Notes: generated by a model not told the origin, from the sequence alone. A stretch of 64,000 bases of DNA from Lineus longissimus (GCF_910592395.1 NC_088312.1:14014001-14078000); one strand, 5' to 3'; positions 34,086-45,803 are shown, numbered from the stretch's first letter. A program made the numbers and translations.

Positions 34086-35230
34086 CATTATGACAAAGTT
34101 TGCAATGACGTAGGTCAAGGACGTGAATTTGTCATCTTTTTACTATGTCACGTCATCTTACAATGGCGATGTCCTCTATTTGTGCAGATGACGTCATCAC
34201 TGCCATATTGGACGCAAACACACCGTCTAAAATAGGACAGCAAAAGTAACAGTTCACTAGAAGTTTTTGCTTTTTCGAACAATTTCTTTGGTTGTCATCA
34301 GCACAGGGGGGTCACGTCCCCCAAACCTTTCTCGGCATCCGTGCCTGCATGCCATTAAATAAATTATTCATATTAACACTGAAAATGACTGCTCCCTCCA
34401 AGAGGTTTTGGAAATGGCAGTCAAAATCAGTGGTGTTTCAGTGTGGATTCAGTGTGCTGCGAAATATTTAAATTAACACTGAACCCCACTGCCAGCCCTG
34501 TGCATGATGCATAGTGGGGAGTCATTTTCAGTGTCGAAAGCAGTGGAAATCAGTCAGCCTAAATATTTAAATGAGCACTGCTTTTAACTGCCTTGCCACT
34601 GATTTTGACTGTCTTACCACTGCTTATGACTCCCTAACCTCTATTTTTGATTGCTGTATAACTGTATGCTTTGGTATTGCGTGACTGAAAAACACTCCCT
34701 ATGACTGCTTTCCACTGATTTCAACACTGCCATAAAAATGTGAGGTAACACTGCAACCTGACTGAATCCTGACTGATATCACACTGCTTTTCGGTGAGGG
34801 ATGCCAGTCGCAAGTATTCTCCATGACTTCGTCTGTTTTCTCGTGATCATCATCCACGACTGTGTCTCCTCGTACTCTTCATCCAAGACTGTGTCTCCTC
34901 CGTGTTCAAGACTGTGTGTGTTTCTTCATCTTCGTTCAAAACTTTGCCGACTGTTAGTTATCGTGACATCACCAAGTGACATTCCAGCAGAGACTATGGG
35001 TCAACTCTTCCTTTATAGACTTGCATGTGATTGTTGATTTGCCTTATCATTACCATGCTGTGATAAAATTTCTTGCCCTGTTTTCAGTTCACCAAGACAG
35101 CCCCCTCGCCATTGCAATGTATTGTAACTAACTTTTCACCGCCATTTCAGCATTTTTCTTCCAGCCAACTGAACAGTATCATCACCCCCATCCTTCAATA
35201 GAGAATTTTCTTTTTTCCCATGATCATAGC
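34086..35230. other. No firm gene; CACTG/CAGTG-rich stretch
   Basis: 34370-34800 has an unusual density of CACTG, CAGTG and ACTGATTTTGACT words in both orientations, including AAATATTTAAAT repeats, suggesting a decayed inverted-repeat element. A 78-codon frame at 34801-35037 has no domain. Confidence 0.3.
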
Positions 35231-35234
35231 TTAA

Positions 35235-35729
35235 AGGTCACCTGAAACACTCTTTACCTTAGGGAAAAAATGATAGGGCATAAGATAACAAGCACAGTGG
35301 TGAAAACCGCATAAAAAGCAAACTACCCATCTTCAGGTTATGGCAGGTAGAAAATTCAAATCAAACATTCCAGGTGGTGCAGGAAGGACAAACTGATGAT
35401 GTAGATTGTGCTGTACTGAAATAAAGTTTTTTAGAGTTTCATGCCTATATTTTAAAATTGCACATTTACCTGTTCCCTAAAAGCTCATACCTGTGACAAG
35501 GTAATTAAAATATAAGCATGAAACTATCAAAAATTTATTTCAGTACAGCACAATGTACATCATTAATTTGTTCTTCCTGCACCACCTGGAATGTTTGAAT
35601 TACAAACTGCTATAACTTTAAGATGAGTAGTTTGATTTTTATGCGGTTTTCAGACTTGTGTTTCTTATGTTATGCCCTATAGTTTTATACCCCAAGTTAG
35701 AATTTTAATAAAAGCATTTCAGGTCACCT
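35235..35729. mobile_element. Palindromic MITE with TTAA target duplication
   Basis: TTAA at 35231-35234 and 35730-35733. Ends AGGTCACCTGAAA and, inverted, AGGTGACCTGAAA. The arms pair over about 230 bp each, meeting near CCTAAAAGCTC. It lies 14 bp left of the gypsy gag start, where a 5' LTR and primer site would be expected, so the gypsy 5' end is lost or displaced. Confidence 0.75.
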
Positions 35730-35747
35730 TTAACAACATAGACCAAA

Positions 35748-36815
35748 ATGGCGTTACGCCCCACTGATTTATTGCCTACACACTTTGATGGTGAAGTATT
35801 AAGCCATGAACTCGCCACATCTTGGTGGCTGTCATTCCATGACTATCTTCAGGCGCATAACCTGCATGAACCGGGTGATGACGATGCTCTGAACAATGTG
35901 TGCGCCTTCTCAATTGTCGCCTCTCTAAACATGCTCGCCTTTGTGCCGAAGACCAAGAATTTGAGGACTTGCCTGACCTCAAGGCACAATTTCTGAGTAG
36001 GTTTTCCCCTACGCACTCCAACTTTGCCAATGTACAGCAGTTTGAATCCCATTACTTACACCGCAAACCAGACCGCGCAACAGCACCTAAGTAAAATTAG
36101 GCACGCTGCACTCCGCTTTGGCTATGACGACAACCAGATTAAGAACAAACTTCTACAAATATTGCTTCCTGATTGTCAGAAAGCTGTTATCATGGCAATT
36201 GATGCTGACGATGATTCAAACGCCATCGCCGAATGTGCGCAGAGGTTCCTTGACATCACGCCACAGCGGACGAAGTTCACACCGCCAGTGCCACGGACCA
36301 CGTCCTCCATGCGATCCTGTCCCAAGTTGGAAGACCTGAAGATGGATAAGGCTTTGCCACCGCAGGCTCAGGCAGCTTTTCAAAGCCAAGACACAGATGC
36401 ACCACACAGCCCAAGACCCTCATCGCCATATCCACGATCCAGCCGCCTGTCTCGAAGCGATGACTACACCCACAGGCGGAGAAAACGGTCTCAGTCCTCA
36501 AGCCGTCCACGATCCCGTGAAAGCCACCCCTGTCATTTTTGCGGCCGCACTGGTCATTTCTGGCGTTATTGCCACCGATTCCAAGTTCAAGTCGCCCGTG
36601 GAGAGCTCCCCTCCGACTTCATCCCACCACCAGCCCGAGCAGCGAATACCAGATTTCAACGACCAAATCAGCCAAGCTACAACTATCAGCACCAGCCTAC
36701 ATATAGCCCGTCTGAGCAGCAGCCATATCACCAGCAAAACTACTGGGACCCTTCTGCTAACAACAATCAAGGACAACAACACACCAACTATACTAGTTAC
36801 CAGTCGCATTTTTAG
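35748..36815 (+). pseudogene. Ty3/gypsy Gag, frame-shifted
   Basis: Starts MALRPTDLLPTHFDG, typical of gypsy capsid. The capsid part runs through three frames (breaks near 35,940 and 36,060). It ends with a basic Ser/Arg-rich region and a zinc knuckle CHFCGRTGHFWRYC (C-x2-C-x4-H-x4-C), then a Q/Y/N-rich tail to the TAG at 36813-36815. Gag packages the element RNA into particles. The two frameshifts make this copy non-functional. It is followed directly by the protease of the same element. Confidence 0.75.
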
Positions 36816-36841
36816 ATAGGGGACGGTCAACAGGCCATATT

Positions 36842-37256
36842 GTGTCACCCCCTAGTTGTAACAATGTTAATAGTACTCATGTACACTCTTCATCCCATGA
36901 GTCTGAATACTTGGGCCCAGAGCCAATTGATCTTAAACTCACTACACAAAATTATGTGAAAGGTTACCTCCCAGATAGGCAGGGATTAGTAATAGTGGTT
37001 GATTCAGGTGCAACACGCACTTTGGTTTCTGGTTCATCTGTCAACAAGTCTCCTCATCTTTCCGAGTTGCCCCAGATTGACATGGATCCGATACATATTC
37101 TCATAGGAAATGGTTAATTTTTGCATTCCACAAAGGCTATAAACATTGAGCTTCTTATACAAGGTCATAAGCTCCGCATTCATGCTGTTATTGCAGACAA
37201 CCTTGCTGGACCAGATTTGCTTTTGGGTGCTCGGACCCTATCGGAATTGAATGGTA
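36842..37256 (+). pseudogene. Ty3/gypsy aspartic protease region
   Basis: VIVVDSGATRTLVSG carries the D-S/T-G active site. A TAA occurs after ILIGNG, after which the frame continues to GPDLLLGARTLSELNG, the C-terminal protease motif. The frame is cut at 37256 by the BEL element and resumes at 45809. The in-frame stop shows decay. Confidence 0.7.
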
Positions 37257-37532
37257 TGTAAGTTTTTCAATGGGGTTAATCAAGGCAGAACACCTGATGT
37301 CTTTCAAATGTATATGTATTTACGATCTTCACAACTTCCTCTTCATACACATTCCATAACCAGGGTCAAAAACCTTGTGATCACCCCAGTTTAACAAGAT
37401 TTTGCGGAACTTTCTGGTGAGATGTCAAAATTACCAACAAACTCATAGCACCGATTCTGTCTTCACCGCAAGTTCGGTCTTCGGGGCATGGATGTGCCAT
37501 ACTCTGGTAGAATGTGACTCGATATAAATACA
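37257..37532 (-). repeat. BEL/Pao 3' LTR
   Basis: 276 bp, TG...CA bounded on the plus strand. It matches 45528-45803 with two substitutions. Just inside it, on the minus strand, a purine-rich AGGAGAATTGGGCAGAG is a candidate polypurine tract. Confidence 0.9.
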
Positions 37533-38263
37533 CTCTGCCCAATTCTCCTGTACTGGAGAATTCAATCAACAGCTCAACAAGAGTCACATCTGTAAGATCC
37601 ACAGACAATTACTGGTTACACTAAGGTAACGAAGTCCAAGTGTCTATAACTTCACTGAAAATGATTGTCTATTCACACATGTATCACTATACTGTCCTCA
37701 GAAGTTCGAGAACCAGAAGACAGAATGTCATAGGAACCAAAATCTCACTGAAGCAGACTAGACTGCAGTCCCTTTAAAGAAGTTGTATCTTGATTGTCCG
37801 TCTCAGAGTGTTCACCCTTTAACTATACTCGATCAACTGATACCAAATGATATGGATCTTAACTGATACAATGTTTTAGAAACGTATAAACACACAACAA
37901 AAATTAACTAAACTTGTAGTGGCAACTATAGGTGAGAGGTTTCTAGCACATCACCTAATAATATGCACAATTTCACTCTCCTAGAATCCACTGAATCTTC
38001 AGCCGAAGTTCGATAGGCACTACAATTTGTTCAATTACTATCCACTAACTTACGAATAATCAAATCTGTAAAGTTTAGAGTGATGAATCCTTTCTAGATC
38101 CATTGTTGATGATCATGATATAGTAGAAAAACGTTCAAACTTGAATACCGGGTGAAATATAAAAGTGCAAAACTAATTACTGTAAAATCGTATAGGTGCC
38201 AACATGAAAAACTGTTCAGTCCTAGAGACACTGTACATGTGTACAGATATGCTGACTGTACAT
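37533..38263 (-). other. BEL/Pao 3' non-coding region
   Basis: About 730 bp between the end of pol and the 3' LTR. No env-like or other ORF is seen. Confidence 0.5.
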
Positions 38264-38677
38264 TTATTCAGCTCCTTCCAGAAGACAAATCTTGTTCACT
38301 GGACGATCAAATAGTCCACTCTGCATTCTGATTTTGACTGTTCTGACCTGTCCATCGTCCTTGGACTTGTTGACTGCGACAATGACTCCAAGAGGATAGC
38401 ATCCACGATGAGAAATGCGCATCTCATCGCACAGCATGACTAGATCTCCTTCCTTGAAGTTTCTCACTTCTGTGATGCTCTTAGTGCGTTCCTGTAGTGA
38501 CGTCAAATACTCAACTCTGTACCTCTTCCAAAACTCATTTACAACAGCCTGCACCTGTCTGAACTTATTTCTGACTAACAAGTCCCTTTCTACAAACCAT
38601 CCTGGTGCAAATGGCAATGGTGGTTCAGGATTCAAAATATCATTTGGTGTCAATGGTTCTGGGTCTTGAACACTAGC
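38264..38677 (-). pseudogene. BEL/Pao integrase C-terminal part
   Basis: Reads PNDILNPEPPLPF...PGWFVERD, then EFWKRYRVEYLTSLQER, then FKEGDLVMLCDE and a short beta-rich end GRVxT-like (DDGQVRTVKIRMQSG). This is the post-catalytic region (DUF5641-like, from memory) of BEL/Pao integrases. It is separated from the catalytic core by the inserted TIR element. Confidence 0.75.
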
Positions 38678-39376
38678 CAGGATTAGCAGCCGCCCGACTC
38701 CGACTCCGAGTACGAGTACGAGTCAGAGTCGGATCCGCGCGCGAATGTTCAGTTTGATCGATTAGCAACGTCACGACTCCCGGTCAGAGTTGATCTCAGT
38801 TCCAGGTGTTTTACGTTAGATGGCGCTGCGAAACGTAAACATAGCAGACGACGGAAACAATCAGCTGATCGGCAGTGATTTTCCTTTGATCGTGAATTAA
38901 ACCAGTTATAGAGAAATGGCAGATAGGCCTACATCTTGGACTTGGGAGCAAAAAATAACCCAAGGGCAATTGCATGCTTCCTCACTTGTAATAACCATTG
39001 ATAACTACTACCATGCACATGATGCATGGCATGTACACATGATGTAAACGCATCGCATGCGCATCGATGTGCAAAAAAATCGCGAGAACAAAGATGCCCA
39101 TACAGAGCACCCTTTTTCCACCAGAACTACATTGCTGGGCATTGACATATCCTTGAAAGCATTTACATTTAAAAACGATCAGGAAATACTCCGAATCTAC
39201 GATGATAACAGAGAAATTTGCACTGGGAGCGCACTTACGAATAGAGGACGTCCAACTCGGAGTTTACGAGCGAGTACGAGTGACCACTTGGGAAACCCCC
39301 GCACTGTTGATGACGTAAAGCGCAAAAAGGGAATCACCTCGTACTCGGAGTCGGAGTCGGGCGTCTGCTAATCCTG
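38678..39376. mobile_element. 699-bp TIR element inside the BEL integrase
   Basis: TIRs CAGGATTAGCAG(C/A)CGCCCG followed by GACTCCGACTCCGAGTACGAG, about 38 bp, inverted at both ends. No clean target duplication was found; flanks AACACTAGC and TCTACTACT share only ACTA. Frames inside are not conserved proteins. The TIR again consists of short repeated words (CGACTC/GAGTACG). Confidence 0.75.
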
Positions 39377-40504
39377 TCTACTACTGCTCTGCGAACACAA
39401 CGGTCTGCTGTTGTACAAGAGTTCACATTCCGCCACCAACGTTGCCAATGTGTCCTCGGTCAAGGTCTGTCCCTTGATTGTCGTCAACATGACCCGACGC
39501 AGCGCTCTGAATGGTCTCTCGAACAACCCATTCCTGTTGGATGCCTTGGGCACATTAGGCACCCACTCAATGTCTCTTTCACACATGAAATTCTCTACTC
39601 CTGAGTCATTGAAGAGCTTCTGCAGTTTGTTTAGCTCCTCTATTCCTGCTGAGAATGTCCCTGCGCAATCAGTTGTCAATTTCTCTGGCCTTGAATGTCG
39701 AGAAATGAACCTTCTCAAGGCATTGAGAAATGATACGACTGTTAGGTCGTGAATTATCTCAAAGTGTGCTGCCTTAATGGTAAACGATACCAAGTCCAAG
39801 ACGTATCTTTTGACTTGACTTCTTCCAATCTTGATTAGAACTGCTCCCATAATATCACAACCAGTGTGTTGCCACACATTCCCAGATGCAACTCTGGATG
39901 CAGGTAATGAGCCTTGGATTTGATCTCTTGGCAAGGCAATGGCACGCAAGCATGGTATGCATTTCTGCTGAATCTGATGAGTCAATCGTGGCCCGTAGAT
40001 TATCCAGTAGCGTTTCCTGATGAAATACAAAAGCGTCCGAGGAGGGGCATGAAGATAAGCTTCATGATAGCTTCTCGCTATGATCCATGTGAGATGGTGA
40101 TCCTTTGACAATATCAGCTGATGCTTTGCAGTGTAGGGTAGATCACTCTGGGTCAGTCTGCCTCCCACTCTCAATGCTCCATCTTTGTCAATAAATGGAT
40201 GCAAATTCATGAACTGGGAACATTTTTTCCTTGGACCAACTGCTTTCAGTTGCTGGATTTCCTGTTGAAACATCTTGCCTTGGACATAAACCACAATGGA
40301 GATCTCCGCCCTTAGCATCTCACTCACTGAAATGGCCCCAGTTGGTCCATTATAGTCCTGCCTTTGCTTCCCACACTTGGTCTGGATAATCCAATTCTTA
40401 AACCTCAATAGCCAAGCTGTTGACAACTTCAGCTTGGTCCAGCTGGAATGTCTCTGTACAAACTTCATCAGCGTTTCCTCACATTCTTGTTTCTCCACTA
40501 TCAA
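39377..40504 (-). pseudogene. BEL/Pao integrase core
   Basis: It has GGRLTQSDLPYTAKHQLIL upstream, an H-H-C-C zinc domain ending CIPCLRA, and catalytic acids in TGCDIMGA, TTDCAGTF and GLFERPFRALRR (D, D, E all present). Integrase inserts the cDNA. The frame ends where the TIR element entered, after SRPLCSQSSS. Confidence 0.8.
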
Positions 40505-40519
40505 GATGGTTGCTTCTTT

Positions 40520-41134
40520 CTATAACTCTGGAAAATCTTCTGGCAGGTCTTCAGCTGCATCTGTGTTTGCAGGCCAGTGTTCCGGTGAGCTCAATAGGAA
40601 TTCCGGCCCTTGGTAAAACTGATTCTGTTTCAGAAACTTGTCGATACTGAGCCCCCTGCTGCACATATCTGACACATTCTGAGATCCTGGGACGTGTCTC
40701 AGTTCAATTTTCAGTTCAGCTTTAAGATCCCTAACCTCTTGTAACCTGTTAACACAGTATGGCAGAATTCTCTTCCTCTCATTCTTCACCATAGCCAATA
40801 CTGCCTGACTATCCACCCACTGGTAGATACGGTGCCATTCAATGACACCTTCTTTAGTGATGAACTTGATGGCTCTCATTGAAAGCACCAGAGCTTGAAG
40901 TTCTATCCTTGGTATAGTTTTCACCTTGGCTGGAGTAACTAGTGACTTCGCCATCAGAAAGGTTACATGTATCACACCTTCTTCATTTGTGAATCGACCA
41001 TAGACTATGAATCCATACCAAGTTTCTGAGCCATCAGACATGGCATGTAGCTCACATGTTACAATCCTCCCAAAACCTGTTGGTAAGACATAGCGACGCC
41101 TCCTAACACGGGAAAGCTCTGGGATTGTCTTCAA
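40520..41134 (-). pseudogene. BEL/Pao RNase H domain
   Basis: Reads LPRRI-like start LHAMSDGSETWYGFIVYGRF, then TIPRIELQALVLSMRA, then YQWVDSQAVLAM, then RHVPGSQNVSDMCSRG. These are the four RNase H acidic and His motif regions as seen in BEL/Pao pol. It is separated from RT and integrase by frame changes. Confidence 0.75.
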
Positions 41135-41199
41135 CCATTCTTGGATGATTTCTGATTCCTTTTCTGGAAATGGGGTGTCCCAATCTAAACCTTGTCTTG

Positions 41200-42468
41200 T
41201 TAGCTTCTGAAGTATCTGTTTTGGTGGTAATGTAACTGGTGATATGTTGCCTTCCGCAACACCAACGACGCAATGTGTCCAAGCAATCCTGGACGTGTCA
41301 TCGACTGCTCCTTTTTCCTGGACTTGAACAGGAATTCATCCTCCTTGAGGTCCCAAGTGACTCCCAAGACTCTCTCTTGGTTATCCTCTGCTGATTCAAA
41401 TTCATACTCCTTGGTTGGAATTTCTGCTCTCCTTGAAGGCTCTACCAATTCAGTAAGCCGGGGGTCGTTGCTCACAAATTTGGCAAGTTCAAATCCTCCC
41501 CTGTCCATCATGTCAAATATCTGCTCTACAATCACCTTGGCGGTCTCAAAGTCACATGACTTATACACATCATCCACGTATGTGTCTCGTAGACCTGTTC
41601 TGATTACCTCTGGATGAAAATCACTGCAGTTGTCCTGACAGGTTCTCCTCAAGGCATATCCCGCCACACCGGGCGCATGGGTACCTCCAAAGAAATTATG
41701 TAATAGCTGGTACTCTTCAATTTCTTCCATAATGTCATCGTTCTTGAACCACAGGAATCTCAAGAGATTCCATTGCCCCCTGGGAACATACACTTAGTTG
41801 AACATAGCGTTAATGTCAGCATGTATTGCACACACTCCGCCCATCCGGAAACGTAGGAGTACGCCAAGCAGCGAATTTATACTGTCTTCTCCTGAGTATA
41901 AATTATCGTTTAGACAAGCTCCCTTAAACTGTGCTGCCGCATCCCAAACCAACCGCAATTTGCCCGGTTTGGCCGGATGATAGACGTGGTGATATGGGAT
42001 GTAATTGACTACATTATCATCCTGTACAAGTAGTTCTCCTTCTGGAATCCTCCTCACATAGCCACTTTGTCTATACTTATCAAATGTCTCCTTGTAGGCA
42101 TCATACTCAGTCTTGTTAGAGTTTTCAGAGACTGTTTTCCCCTTTTCCAATTTCCGCTTCACTGACATCAGACGTCTCTCTGCAAGTTCACGGTTATTAG
42201 GCATGGTAACATAAGTGTCTCTTAACGGCATAGGAACATAATAATGCCTGTCACAACGGTAAGTTTCTTGCTCAAATAGATCCTGGACCTTCACATCATC
42301 TGCTGACATAGGCTTATCGATATTGTACTTTGTCCCAGCATACTCAAATTCTGCTAATGCTGTGAGTTTCTCACTCAAGTCAAAGCTGTGTCCTCTGTTG
42401 ACCTTGACACCGACAAGAAGTTGCAATCCAAATCCCTTGAAACACCTCCAAATAATGTCCACCCCCAC
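41200..42468 (-). pseudogene. BEL/Pao reverse transcriptase with in-frame stop
   Basis: KLRLVWDAAAQFKGACLND and CAIHADINAMFN are followed by TAA (41794-41796), then VYVPRGQWNLLRFLWF and the catalytic box TYVDDVYKS. The stop sits where the family normally has a glutamine, a likely C-to-T change. RT copies the element RNA to DNA. It is joined upstream to the protease by a frame change near 42,460. Confidence 0.8.
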
Positions 42469-43139
42469 TTATATCTGACTGCTACAGGATCTCCATTCTT
42501 TTCACCTGTCCTCCATTCTAACTGTCGATGAACTTCTGGAATATTGCTTCCCACAAGTAACTGAACTCTGTCCTTGGGTGATGCTGATATTGGTAGATCT
42601 GCTAGATGAGGGTATTCTTCCCATTCCTCTCCTCCAGGGATGTGTCTGCTCCCCATTGGTGGCTTGTCCCACGAGTGGACTTCCTTCATCCTGATAGGGT
42701 CCTCATCCTCCAATCCTGTTACCAACAAATCTACTGTAGTGCTGAAATTATCATGAGTTCCTTGCAATGTTCTGACAGAAATTTTCTCCTCAGCATGTTC
42801 AATCCCCAGCTTATCAAGCAAGCTGTTCTCACAGAAACAAGCACTGGAATATGTGTCAATCCCAGCCCAGGTTAACGTCTCTTTGCCAGTTGTTACAGAC
42901 TTAACTTTCACCGGAAATGCAGGAAAGTACACCTGAGATTTGACCTCAGTCCATGAGTTCTCAACTTGAACTTCACCAACAGTTCCTTTCCTTTCATCAT
43001 AGTGTAGAAGTGTATGGTGTTTCCTGTTGGCCTTGCACCCATCCACCTGACACTCTTTAGGTAGCGGGCATTCCTTCACATTGGTGTGGTTCAATTTCTC
43101 ATCAATGTTCAGACAATTGAAACAATCATAGCTTCGCAC
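42375..43139 (-). pseudogene. BEL/Pao zinc-finger and aspartic protease region
   Basis: Opens YDCFNCLNIDEK and CPLPKECQVDGCKANRKHHT (cysteine/His knuckle). The protease-like segment LTWAGIDTYSSACFCENSLL has DTY where most proteases have D-S/T-G. RVQLLVGSNIPEVH and WGWTLFGG follow, typical of BEL/Pao (DUF1758 region). Confidence 0.7.
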
Positions 43140-44000
43140 TTTTGATTGCTTCCAGTCTTTGTTTCCAAGGCTTGGTCTTCAATTTCGGACACTCCCAAAT
43201 CCTGTGATTGGTAGCCTTACAGAAGCTGCATCCTGTACTGGTACAAGTGCTGGTAGAGCTATGCTGACCATTTCCAAACTGACTTGAACTGGCATTACTA
43301 CTCTTGTATGTGCGCTGTTTCTCACCTCTCAGCTTCTCACTCTTTGCTGTGTGCGATAATCCACTGCCTGAAGTTGCATAAACTGACCTTGTGGTGCCCT
43401 TGTCATGCTTCTCACTAAAGGCCTTCTTAGACTGTTTCCTTTCAACAAGAACAGAAAACTCAAGAGTCATTTAGCGCTGTTGATAACCTCTTGACAAATT
43501 TAACAACGTCCTTGAAGACAACATCACAATTAGGCTTGTCCTTCCTTTCTGCTCTGATCTTGGCCTCTTCTCGCAACCATGCTCTCTTATCTGCAAATGG
43601 CAGCTTCGACAAAATATCAACCATATAGGAAGAGTGATCTAAAGCGTGTTCCTTGTTGATACTCGACAACGACAAATGAGCTGTTTCCAATAGCTCAGCT
43701 AACCTCTTAAGTTCCTGTTTGTCACCAGGTTTAACCTCAACAATTTTCTTCAGTTTCTGATCAAACGCCTGAGAGATTAGATGAGGCTGACCATAGTGTT
43801 GGTAGAGTTCATTTGTAGCCTCAGTGTATGCCCTATCGGCAGGTAAGAGGTCATATTTCTTTATGACCTCAGCAGCCTGTCCTGTACAGTACTTTCTCAA
43901 GTACTGAAATAACTCCTGAGGATCATTGGTTCTTGACACTACGTAGGCCATAAATGCACTTTTGAATCTTGGAAAATCAAGAGGGTCCTTGAGAAGCCTT
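43126..44000 (-). pseudogene. BEL/Pao Gag C-terminal half
   Basis: From DFPRFKSAFMAYVVSRTND (DUF1759-like capsid part) through CTGQAAEVIKKYDLL and DILSKLPFADKRAWLREEA. A frame change near 43,465 leads to the zinc knuckle CSFCKATNHRIWEC. Another frame change near 44,000 separates it from the upstream Gag segment. Confidence 0.75.
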
Positions 44001-44343
44001 TCAAATCTGGTTTTGGAAGCTCCAGTCTTTTCTGGAGAAGACTAAGATGCTTTATTATAGCTAAGTTCGTGTCCTGATTGCCACTATGACTATTAGTATT
44101 GCATGGAGAACTGGTGTGCACTGATGCACTATGCTGGTTGCCCTGAATATTGTCCTGATCTAAACTTCTAGCACCAGCAATGTCATTTGAATTAGCTTCA
44201 CACCCAGGTGATCCTCCATTGGTTGTAGTAGCAATCTGATCAGCACAGGCAGAGGGACCAAGTTTTACTGCCCCCTGGTCTGGCATGGTCACAATGTTCA
44301 TAGTTCCTTGATTGGTTTCACACCTGGGTGCGCGTTCGACCAT
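43990..44343 (-). pseudogene. BEL/Pao Gag middle segment
   Basis: Low-complexity N/S/H-rich sequence ending LQKRLELPKPDLKGF, the conserved LPKxDLxxF that leads into the capsid domain. It begins at the right edge of the Helentron-like insertion. Confidence 0.6.
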
Positions 44344-44957
44344 TTTTGGCTAACCTGTGAGCCTTTACCATCACGCAGCGTCCGTCGTCGTCGTCCGTCG
44401 TCGTTAGGCATGGGTGGCACGTTTTGTTACCGCTAAAGCCACTGAACTGAAACTTAGTACACATGTACCCCTTGGTGAAATGCGTTTTCTCCCTTATTAC
44501 TGGTCCGAAAAATTTGAAAAAAATATGGTAGGTACTTCTACTAATGGGACATCACATATCCTCCGGGTTTTTGATTTGACCTAATTTTCAAGGTAAGATA
44601 GGTCAAAGTTCGCCGACGGCACCGCTGTTAGTCAATGGTGGCACGTTTTGTAACCGCTGAGGCTATTGAACTCAAACTTGGTACATATATACCCTTGGGT
44701 GACCTTTACTCAGAGACTGAATCGTGGCGTCATACGATTTACGGTTTGGCCAATAGGGGGCCAAAGGTCAACAACTGATTACCACACCAAATTAGACCTT
44801 GTATTTACAAATGCACATCATGTGCACCATACAGGGATCATTGACAATTGCTGGTCTGACCATAAAATGATATATACAGCTTTACCGATGTCAGAATCAC
44901 TGACTCCATAGCCTCCCCTTCGACACAGGTGAGCACATGGTCCCTGGACCATTTCAT
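44344..44957 (+). mobile_element. Helentron-like non-autonomous repeat, copy B, inside BEL Gag
   Basis: Starts TTTTTGGCTAACC, then a (GTC)n tract, then two units of the family minisatellite (GGTGGCACGTTTTGT at about 44,411 and 44,635). It ends GGTGAGCACATGGTCCCTGG with a 3' palindrome. Just before the 3' end a frame reads LDLVFTN...NCWSDHKMIYTALP, matching the SDH motif of an AP-type endonuclease. It splits the BEL Gag reading frame. Confidence 0.6.
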
Positions 44958-45497
44958 TTACTTATCTCTTGAATCACAATCAGATTGACGAATGCCAGAG
45001 CTAACAATCCCTGGACATTCTTCCAAATCATCACCTCCTGCTCCTTGTGAATCATGCTCCTCATGTTTGGACTCCCCATAATTATCGAAATCCTTGAGAC
45101 GATTTTCTAAAGATTCCGAGTCTGAAGCCTGAGCCTCCTCCTCAATAGCCAATGTGCATTCAATCATTCGTTTCCGCATGTTAGTATTAATCTGCGACTC
45201 CTTCAAGGACAAATCAGCCTGAATTCTGGCTTGTTCCAACTGTTGTTGAGCCATCAACTCGGCCATTTCCATTTCGGCGAACATTCTACGTTCCCTCGAT
45301 TTAGAACTTGACGACGCTACACTAGATATCTTCGACTTTGGTCTCGACATGCTTGATGGCTGGCTAAATCCATCCTTAGGTAACTGAGTATCTCTAGCCA
45401 CCTGCAGTCCGAGTGACATATCAGCGGCATCTAGGTCAGACTCGTGCACGCCGCTGCCGTACATTCTACCGTGCATTGTGTATTGCTCTGCCACCAT
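44958..45497 (-). pseudogene. BEL/Pao Gag N-terminal segment
   Basis: The start ATG at 45497 lies 31 bases inside the 5' LTR. It reads MVAEQYTMHGRMYGSG, then a Ser/Lys-rich region, and a coiled-coil-like stretch with EMEMAELMAQQQLEQARIQ. The frame ends at the Helentron-like insertion (DSRDK then stop). Confidence 0.6.
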
Positions 45498-45527
45498 TTT
45501 GATTTCTCTCTGATCAAGGTTTTTGAC

Positions 45528-45803
45528 TGTAAGTTTTTCAATGGGGTTAATCAAGGCAGAACACCTGATGTCTTTCAAATGTATATGTATTTACGATCTT
45601 CACAACTTCCTCTTCATACACATTCCATAACCAGGGTCAAAAACCTTGTGATCACCCCAGTTTAACAAGATTTTGCGGAACTTTCTGGTGAGATGTCAAA
45701 ATTACCAACAAACTTATAGCACCGATTCTGTCTTCGCCGCAAGTTCGGTCTTCGGGGCATGGATGTGCCATACTCTGGTAGAATGTGACTCGATATAAAT
45801 ACA
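45528..45803 (-). repeat. BEL/Pao 5' LTR
   Basis: Identical to 37257-37532 except for two substitutions. Followed by TGGTA (45804-45808). A TATATCGAG-type segment lies near its start on the minus strand. Confidence 0.9.

Larger units (their letters stand above)
37257..45803 (-). mobile_element. BEL/Pao LTR retrotransposon nested in gypsy
   Basis: 8,547 bp on the minus strand, flanked by the 5-bp duplication TGGTA (37252-37256 and 45804-45808). Removing the element and one TGGTA rejoins the gypsy reading frame. Order on the minus strand: LTR, Gag (interrupted by a Helentron-like repeat), zinc knuckle, protease, RT, RNase H, integrase (interrupted by a 699-bp TIR element), integrase C-terminus, non-coding, LTR. 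The coding region has several frameshifts and an RT stop, although the LTRs differ at only two of 276 positions. Confidence 0.9.

Noticed and set aside
36216-36848. Minus-strand frames of 63-116 codons
   Set aside because: Antisense to gypsy Gag, whose capsid and zinc knuckle are clear on the plus strand.
39057-39371. 104-codon plus-strand frame
   Set aside because: Lies inside the 699-bp TIR element and runs into its repeat-built TIR.
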